Shown here: positions 1-3,585 of the stretch, piece after piece
Position numbering within the stretch: the stretch's first letter is position 1
Layout of the letters: each line of letters opens with the position of its first letter
Assembly (NCBI GenBank): GCA_945871415.1
Contig: CAMBWG010000156.1
Location: 1-5,775 of the forward strand
Length of the DNA stretch: 5,775 nt
Reading direction: 5' to 3'
Source of the DNA: an uncultured Desulfovibrio sp.
GTDB taxonomy: Bacteria > Desulfobacterota > Desulfovibrionia > Desulfovibrionales > Desulfovibrionaceae
Translations under genes and position numbers: made by a program
The notes under the pieces: model-generated
The model's database searches: none
Seen by the model: the letters and a program-made list of their open reading frames with translations, nothing else
Told to the model about the DNA's origin: nothing

Positions 1-59
1 GGGCCGGGCGGCGCTGTGCCGCCGCCTCGCGTTTTACCTTTTTCAAAGGTAAAACGCTC
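1..59 (+). repeat. Family A intergenic repeat, right-hand part (copy A1)
   Basis: This is the right end of the structured repeat that recurs in full at 2461-2605 and 3156-3298; its left part lies outside the window. It contains the GGCGGC-GCTGT-GCCGCC hairpin, then a perfect 10-bp stem, GCGTTTTACC pairing with GGTAAAACGC around a TTTTTCAAA loop (29-57). It ends in the family end CGCTC. The metF -35 box starts ten bases further on, so the element sits immediately upstream of that promoter. No ORF is supported here. Confidence 0.88.
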
Positions 60-68
60 CTAACTATA

Positions 69-96
69 TTGACATATCAAGTTTTAGTAATATAGC
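69..96 (+). promoter_or_regulatory. Probable sigma70-type promoter of metF
   Basis: A perfect TTGACA -35 box (69-74) is followed after 16 bp by TATAGC (91-96, four of six matches to the -10 consensus). The segment is AT-rich between GC-rich neighbours. Transcription would start near 102-104, leaving a leader of about 40 nt. The promoter is embedded in a 7-bp inverted repeat, CTATATT (64-70) and AATATAG (89-95), 18 bp apart, which could be an operator or chance in AT-rich DNA. The regulator is unknown. Confidence 0.65.
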
Positions 97-125
97 ATGA
101 CGCCATGCTGCGGATGTCCCGCAGC
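95..125 (+). promoter_or_regulatory. Hairpin leader upstream of the metF ribosome binding site
   Basis: A perfect 7-bp GC-rich stem, GCTGCGG (107-113) with CCGCAGC (119-125), encloses the loop ATGTC. It overlaps by two bases a competing 5-bp hairpin, GCATG (95-99) with CATGC (104-108), so the two cannot form fully together. The structure ends nine bases before the AAGGAG ribosome binding site at 134-139. It does not match the riboswitch classes I can recall, including SAM and SAH types. It may affect mRNA stability or translation, but no role is demonstrated. Confidence 0.4.
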
Positions 126-144
126 GCAAATACAAGGAGCGTCC

Positions 145-1020
145 ATGAACATCGGCCAGGCACTGCGCGCGGCATCCCGCCCGACTATTTCTCTGGAATT
201 TTTCCCGCCCGCACAGGAAGAGCAACTGCCGGACTTTTACGCAACCGCGGATCGTCTTGCCGCGCTGCGTCCCCTGTTTGCATCCGTCACCTACGGGGCC
301 GGCGGCAGCCGCCAGCACAGTACGCTGAATGTCACGGCGGAGCTGGCCCGGCGGGGCTGGTGTGCCATGGCTCATCTTACCTGCGTGGGCGCGCAGCCGG
401 ACGGCATTGACGCCTTCCTTCGCGATCTGCGCGCCGCCGGTGTGGACAACGTGCTTGCGCTGCGCGGCGATCCTCCCGCAACGGCCGCCGAAAACTGGGA
501 CTGGAACAGTGGTTCCTTCCGCCATGCCGTTGATCTTGTGCGTCATATTCGCGCGGTCCAGCCCGATATGGGTGTGGGCGTGGCCGCCTATCCCGCGCCG
601 CATCCCGAGTCTCTGAGCTTCAGCGCGGATCGACGGCATCTGACGGAAAAAATTCTTGCCGGTGCGGATTTTGCCATCACCCAGCTTTTCTTTGACGTAC
701 GCGAATATCTCGATCTGGTGGAACGCCTGCGGGCTGCGGGCTGCGACGTGCCCGTTCTGCCGGGTATTCTGCCCATACAGAGCTTCGCGTCTCTGCGTCG
801 TGTCCTTTCACTCTGCGGGGCCTGCATCCCCGGCAAGCTCTATCTCTCGCTGGAAGAAGCCGACGCCAGAGGCGGCGCCGAAGCCGTGCGGGACGTCGGC
901 CTGCGCTTTGCCGTCGATCAAATCCGTCGCCTTGTGGACGCCGGCGCTCCCGGCATTCACCTCTACACCCTCAACAAGGCGGATCTCTGCCTGCGTCTCG
1001 TGAGCGAATGCGGTCTTTAG
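145..1020 (+). CDS. metF: Methylenetetrahydrofolate reductase (MetF)
   Basis: This cytoplasmic FAD-dependent enzyme reduces 5,10-methylenetetrahydrofolate to 5-methyltetrahydrofolate, the methyl donor for methionine synthesis. The 291-residue product matches the usual single-domain bacterial length (E. coli about 296). The TIM-barrel motifs appear in order: ISLEFFPP (15-22, catalytic Glu18), ASVTYGAGGS (46-55), HLTCVG (77-82), LALRGDPP (104-111, Asp109 equivalent to the conserved flavin-pocket Asp), VAAYPAPHPE (146-155), AITQLFFD (177-184, folate-contacting Gln180), LPGILPI (205-211) and IHLYTLNKA (271-279). The ATG at 145 is chosen because AAGGAG (134-139) lies five bases upstream; an in-frame ATG at 97 overlaps the predicted -10 box and lacks a ribosome binding site. 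The gene is monocistronic, with its own promoter, and converges on the gene at 1508-2407. The TAG stop runs directly into a repeat-like palindrome. Confidence 0.96.
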   Translation: MNIGQALRAASRPTISLEFFPPAQEEQLPDFYATADRLAALRPLFASVTYGAGGSRQHSTLNVTAELARRGWCAMAHLTCVGAQPDGIDAFLRDLRAAGVDNVLALRGDPPATAAENWDWNSGSFRHAVDLVRHIRAVQPDMGVGVAAYPAPHPESLSFSADRRHLTEKILAGADFAITQLFFDVREYLDLVERLRAAGCDVPVLPGILPIQSFASLRRVLSLCGACIPGKLYLSLEEADARGGAEAVRDVGLRFAVDQIRRLVDAGAPGIHLYTLNKADLCLRLVSECGL

Positions 1021-1044
1021 AGCGTTTCAAACTGAAAATCATCT
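1019..1044 (-). repeat. Mini family A palindrome at the metF stop codon (degenerate)
   Basis: Starting with the last two bases of the metF stop, AGAGCGTTTCAA is identical to the end of the mini-A element at the nrdJ stop. The following AACTGAAAAT resembles the other arm, and the copy fades at TCATCTG. Read on the minus strand it also matches the left end of full family A (ATTTTCAGTTTGAAACGC). It is imperfectly palindromic and has no T-run after it, so it is not a canonical intrinsic terminator. Confidence 0.65.
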
Positions 1045-1056
1045 GAAAAGGATAGC

Positions 1057-1190
1057 GGGGGACGGAAACCCCTGGGCTAGCGCGCAAGGGTTTTCCTTCC
1101 CACGGGCACCCCTCCAACCCCAACGACCATTTTTAGGGAGGATGCTGCGATAAGGGTAGGTCGCCGCCTGCCCCCCGGCAACCGTCCCCC
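1057..1190 (-). repeat. Family B intergenic repeat, copy B0 (inverted, divergent)
   Basis: The element is bounded by a perfect 9-bp inverted repeat: GGGGGACGG at 1057-1065 and CCGTCCCCC at 1182-1190. Read on the minus strand it shares the order of copies B1 and B2: GGGGACGG, a G- and C-rich middle, GGGAAGG-AAACCCTT, a GCGCGC loop, then GGTTTCC and a C-rich end. Its terminal hairpin is weaker than that of B1. An ORF of about 147 codons runs through it on the minus strand but also crosses the terminator and copy B1, so I do not call it a gene. Confidence 0.65.
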
Positions 1191-1237
1191 GGTAGTGCAA
1201 ACAAATTCTTCCCGGATTCCCCCAAAAGCTTGATCAT

Positions 1238-1302
1238 ACGGAACAGAAAAGCCCGCCGGACCGGCGGGCTTTTCTGTTCCGTGCAAGACAAAATCTTTTT
1301 TT
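1238..1302. terminator. Strong bidirectional Rho-independent terminator
   Basis: A perfect palindrome has two 22-nt arms (1238-1259 and 1261-1282) around a single central A. Its core is AAAAGCCCGCC-ggacc-GGCGGGCTTTT, which gives a GC-rich stem followed by T residues on either strand. A second run of seven T residues lies at 1296-1302 on the plus strand. It sits between the convergent genes metF (+) and the secreted-protein gene (-), so it probably ends transcription from both sides. Confidence 0.85.
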
Positions 1303-1338
1303 GGTACCTGAAACACAACGCCAGTCCTCGCCCCTTTC

Positions 1339-1483
1339 GGGGGACGGTCGGCACAGGGAAAACGACAGCGATCCCGTGCTGCTCCATCTTCCTGAATAAA
1401 GCGCGTTTGGGAAGGGATGGGGGAGTTTGAGGGGGAAGGGAAACCCTTTGCGCGCGAGCGAAAGGGTTTCCCTTCCCCCTCAA
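1339..1483 (+). repeat. Family B intergenic repeat, copy B1
   Basis: This copy begins with GGGGGACGG (1339-1347) and ends in CCTTCCCCC (1471-1479), an inverted match with one mismatch. It shares with copy B2 the order GGACGG, CAC-GGGAAA-CGA, ATAAAGCGCG (1396-1405), a G-rich GGATGGGG stretch, and a large terminal hairpin. Together with B0 and the terminator it fills the intergenic gap between metF and the next gene. No coding function is supported; predicted peptides through it are low-complexity. Confidence 0.75.
1427..1483. repeat. 23-bp perfect inverted repeat (terminal hairpin of B1)
   Basis: The left arm at 1427-1449 and the right arm at 1461-1483 are exact reverse complements over 23 bp, around an 11-base GC-rich loop (GCGCGCGAGCG). 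The core is GGGAAACCCTTT pairing with AAAGGGTTTCCC. It begins about 25 bp beyond the stop of the minus-strand gene at 1508-2407. No T-run follows on either strand, so a role as an intrinsic terminator is doubtful, although it could stabilise mRNA 3' ends. Confidence 0.85.
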
Positions 1484-1507
1484 CAGCTACCAGCATCCGC
1501 TTTCCAT

Positions 1508-2407
1508 TCAAGGAAGGCAAGCAGCTATGCCGACAGGCGCGGCGGCGGGGTAGCGACCGGCGCTGCCGCTTTGCAGATAAACGACAATGGCAAAGACCCG
1601 GACTTTCTCGGCCTCGCCGGTCCAGTAAATAAAATAAGGCCCTTCACTGCCGGGGGGGATATCGCTATCCCGGGGAAGGGGAATGGCCGCCCCCGGAATG
1701 GGGCCTTTCCGGGGCGGGCACGGCGGATTTTGCGGCCATCCGGCCGCAAAGGCCGCTCCCTTTTTTGCGCCGGACACGGCCTGCAACTGTTCCCGAGAGG
1801 GCAGGCGCGTACACGGCTGATACGTTTCCACGTCGGGGTCATCCTTGCCGCCGCAACGGGAAATTGCCTCTTTCCATGTTGTGCCGATCTTCAGGGGAGC
1901 CCCGGCAAATACGGACAGCGGCCCCTTGCCAAACACGATGCGCGTCGTTGCGGTGTGCGTTTTCCCCGTCTTTTTCAGGGTCACACTTACCTGCACGGTG
2001 ACGTCGCGCTCTCCCACGATATCCGTTAAGGACGCGGTCGGACCAACGGGAACCGCTCCCGTCATACGCAGACTATCTTCTTCCGGCCCTGACAGCGAAA
2101 GCGCTTTTCCGCCCCAGCAGAGACCGTTCCAGCGATCGGCGGGACGAGCCCAGGCCTTGCTGCGGACATGGGAACTGACCGCAGACCAGCGCACCTGCTC
2201 GCCGTCAAGGGAGACCGTCCTGCCTGCATCGTCTTTCAGCGACGCCGTCAGCGTTACCGTCTGACTCTCCGCAAACGTCGAAAGCGCGCCCCCTCCCTTC
2301 GCGGACAGTGAAAGAGCAGCGGCGGGAAGCGATACGGGACAGGACAAGCCAAGCATAATCATACAGACAAGCAGACTGCGGCATGACGGGGGACAATCGA
2401 AAGCCAT
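1508..2407 (-). CDS. Secreted protein with Ig-like region and adhesin-tip/lectin-like C-terminus
   Basis: This gene encodes 299 residues. The start at 2405-2407 is chosen because GGAG lies nine bases upstream (2417-2420) and because the product then begins with a plausible signal peptide: a charged n-region (1-10), a hydrophobic core SLLVCMIMLG (11-20), and likely cleavage after PAAA (28-31). Residues 32 to about 160 are rich in Ser, Thr and Val in a beta-strand pattern (TVTLTASLKDDAGRTVSLDG, RDVTVQVSVTL), like a bacterial Ig-like fold. Residues 176-299 show TTWKEAISRCGG, RLPSREQLQAVSG, AGWPQ, YWTGE and a terminal Cys near the end. This order recalls the C-terminal lectin-like tips of invasin/intimin-type adhesins and DUF1566-like domains. 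Cys185, Cys199, Cys229 and Cys297 could form disulfides. No beta-barrel or LPXTG anchor is seen, so it is probably periplasmic or released. It is flanked by repeats B1 and A2. The Ig-like and tip assignments come from remembered motifs only. Confidence 0.6.
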   Translation of the reverse strand: MAFDCPPSCRSLLVCMIMLGLSCPVSLPAAALSLSAKGGGALSTFAESQTVTLTASLKDDAGRTVSLDGEQVRWSAVSSHVRSKAWARPADRWNGLCWGGKALSLSGPEEDSLRMTGAVPVGPTASLTDIVGERDVTVQVSVTLKKTGKTHTATTRIVFGKGPLSVFAGAPLKIGTTWKEAISRCGGKDDPDVETYQPCTRLPSREQLQAVSGAKKGAAFAAGWPQNPPCPPRKGPIPGAAIPLPRDSDIPPGSEGPYFIYWTGEAEKVRVFAIVVYLQSGSAGRYPAAAPVGIAACLP

Positions 2408-2460
2408 AACGGAATACTCCATCCGGGTATCGCCAGCCATAAAAGATACCGGACCGACAA

Positions 2461-2605
2461 GAGCATTTTCAGTTTGAAATGCTTCGCGTTTCAAACCATA
2501 ACGGCCTGCCGTCTCGCGGAAAAAGCGCGTTTTTTCCGCTCCCTTTTGACCGGGCGGCGCTGTGCCGCCGCCTCGCGTTTCACCTTTTTCAAAGGAGAAA
2601 CGCTC
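2461..2605 (+). repeat. Family A structured intergenic repeat, full copy A2 (145 bp)
   Basis: The element runs from GAGCATTTTCAG to GAAACGCTC; its ends are imperfect inverted repeats, 15 of 19 positions matching. Four hairpins follow in order: H1 2472-2496 (11-bp stem, loop TTC, one G-T pair), H2 2516-2539 (GCGGAAAAA with TTTTTCCGC), H3 2553-2569 (GGCGGC with GCCGCC), and H4 2575-2603 (10-bp stem with one A-A mismatch). It lies between two minus-strand genes, and its right end overlaps the stop codon of the gene at 2605-3126. No clear target-site duplication is visible. Confidence 0.88.
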
Positions 2606-3126
2606 TAAAATCGTAACCAGTGCTGCGCGGCGCGCTCGATACTGTAAATGGTATGCCGCAGCTCCGGCCCCAGCAGGGTGACAAAAACCAGGAGCATAGC
2701 GCCAAGAAACACGTACTCCCCCAGACTGCCGGTGGAACAGAGCTTGAGGGACAGCGTCGGCTTGCGGGAAAAAGGCATAATGGGCACGCCATGCGGATTA
2801 AGCATGTCCAGAATCACGTGTGTCAGCCCGCCGAAGCCCAGCCCCATGATGATGGCATGCGCGAACGGCGGCAGGTGAGGAATACGGGGGAGCAGCCCCG
2901 TCGCCCCGCCCAGAAGCAGCAGAAGCAGCCACCAGCCGAACCAGTGCGTTGTGCCGCGATGAATACGATTAAAAGTGCGCTGACGGTTGGGCGTCATATC
3001 CGCAATGCGCATATCCAGCTTGTCGGGCAATACGCCGCCGACACACGAGGCAATAACCCCTTCGAGAGGAAGCTGCATCACCAGCGCCGCACCGATGGCG
3101 GCGGTCTGATGGGTTATCCATTTCAT
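2605..3126 (-). CDS. YdjM/DUF457-family inner-membrane metal-dependent hydrolase-like protein
   Basis: This gene encodes 173 residues with several hydrophobic segments (about 10-30, 63-80, 88-106 and 137-153), indicating an integral inner-membrane protein. Family-type motifs are MKWITHQ (His6), GGVLPDKLD (30-38, acidic Asp35/Asp38), HRGTTHW (56-62) and GGLTHVILDMLNPHGV (99-114, His103 and Asp107). This His/Asp pattern and the length fit the YdjM/DUF457 family, annotated as metal-dependent hydrolases. E. coli YdjM is LexA-regulated, but the substrate is unknown, and I cannot identify a LexA box here. The ATG at 3124-3126 has GGGAGG (3134-3139) seven bases upstream. The TAG stop is formed at the junction with repeat A2, while repeat A3 lies just upstream of the gene. 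Confidence 0.82.
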   Translation of the reverse strand: MKWITHQTAAIGAALVMQLPLEGVIASCVGGVLPDKLDMRIADMTPNRQRTFNRIHRGTTHWFGWWLLLLLLGGATGLLPRIPHLPPFAHAIIMGLGFGGLTHVILDMLNPHGVPIMPFSRKPTLSLKLCSTGSLGEYVFLGAMLLVFVTLLGPELRHTIYSIERAAQHWLRF

Positions 3127-3155
3127 GAAAAGGCCTCCCGGAATCTATTTGACCA

Positions 3156-3298
3156 GAGCATTTTCAGTTTGAAACGCAGTGCGTTTCAAACCATACGGCC
3201 TGTCGTTTCGCGGAAAAACGCGGTTTTTCCACTCAATTCGGGCCGGGCGGCGCTGTGCCGCCGCCTCGCGCTTCTCCTTTTTCAAAGTTGAAACGCTC
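3156..3298 (+). repeat. Family A structured intergenic repeat, full copy A3 (143 bp)
   Basis: This copy lies in the same orientation as A2 and is alignable over its whole length. H1 (3167-3191) is a perfect 11-bp stem, GTTTGAAACGC with GCGTTTCAAAC, loop AGT. H2 (3212-3230) is GGAAAAAC with GTTTTTCC, loop GCG. H3 (3246-3262) is identical to the other copies. H4 (about 3268-3296) is weakened by several mismatches. The element lies 17 bp beyond the ribosome binding site of the YdjM-like gene, so that gene's promoter must lie within it or in the few bases next to it. Bases 3299-3399 after it show no recognisable feature beyond short GC-rich dyads. Confidence 0.88.
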
Positions 3299-3399
3299 CA
3301 ATATTACAGCGTTATCCATTCACCGCGCGGAGGTCGAGGGCGCGGCGTCAGAAGCAGACACCGGAAAACGCCCGCCGCAAACAGGCAGCGAAAATTTTC

Positions 3400-3535
3400 A
3401 GAGGACGGCAACCACGGGGAAAGCGATGGTCCCCCACACTCGTCTATCCCCCCATATAAAGCGCGCTGGGGGAGGGGATGGGGACCTGGAGGAAGGGCCC
3501 CCTCTCGCGCCAGCAGAGAGGGTTCCCCTTCCCCC
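3400..3535 (+). repeat. Family B intergenic repeat, copy B2
   Basis: The element starts AGAGGACGG and ends CCTTCCCCC (3527-3535). It shares with B1 the blocks CAC-GGGGAAA-CGA (from about 3412), ATAAAGCGCG (3456-3465), GGGGATGGGG, and a terminal hairpin in which GGAAGGG (3491-3497) and CCCTCTC face AGAGAGGG (3515-3522) and CCCCTTCC (3525-3532). The pairing is imperfect, unlike that of B1. Short ORFs run through it on both strands but have repeat-derived, low-complexity products and no ribosome binding site I can support. Confidence 0.72.
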
Positions 3536-3557
3536 GGATAGAGCACAGCCTGCCTCC

Positions 3558-3585
3558 AGAGCATTTTTCAAAGTTGAAACGCTCT
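3558..3585 (-). repeat. Mini family A palindrome at the nrdJ stop codon (28 bp)
   Basis: AGAGCATTTTTCAAAG followed by TTGAAACGCTCT joins a left A-type end directly to the right end of full element A3 (TTTTTCAAAGTTGAAACGCTC is identical). It forms a near-palindrome with paired AGAGC and GCTCT ends. It looks like a family A element lacking its interior. Its end overlaps the last two bases of the nrdJ TAG stop. The sequence after it on the nrdJ strand has no T-run, so intrinsic termination is uncertain. Confidence 0.78.

Noticed and set aside
97..144. In-frame upstream ATG extending MetF by 16 residues
   Set aside because: It overlaps the predicted -10 region, has no ribosome binding site, and the added residues do not resemble MetF. 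The ATG at 145 has AAGGAG at good spacing.
1100..1237. Possible small RNA gene ending at the terminator
   Set aside because: It was considered because a strong terminator follows, but the segment is largely copy B0 and I see neither a promoter nor a known SRP, 6S or tmRNA signature.
1077..1520. 147-codon open frame on the minus strand
   Set aside because: It crosses copy B0, the strong terminator and the B1 palindrome, and encodes low-complexity, repeat-derived sequence. The openness follows from the GC-rich repeat composition.
1427..2029. 200-codon open frame on the plus strand opposite the secreted-protein gene
   Set aside because: It starts within repeat B1 and runs antisense to a gene with a signal peptide and recognisable motifs. 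The product shows no domain pattern.
2620..3291. 223-codon plus-strand open frame opposite the YdjM-like gene
   Set aside because: It is antisense to a gene with clear membrane segments and His/Asp motifs, and it runs into repeat A3. The protein is hydrophilic with no family-like features.
1..3300. CRISPR array from regularly recurring repeats
   Set aside because: The copies are about 145 bp, irregularly spaced by whole genes, and have no short repeat-spacer periodicity or cas genes.
3304..3564. 86-codon minus-strand open frame upstream of the YdjM-like gene
   Set aside because: Most of it is repeat B2 and part of the B2 hairpin. It has no supported ribosome binding site, and the Pro/Gly-rich product looks repeat-derived.
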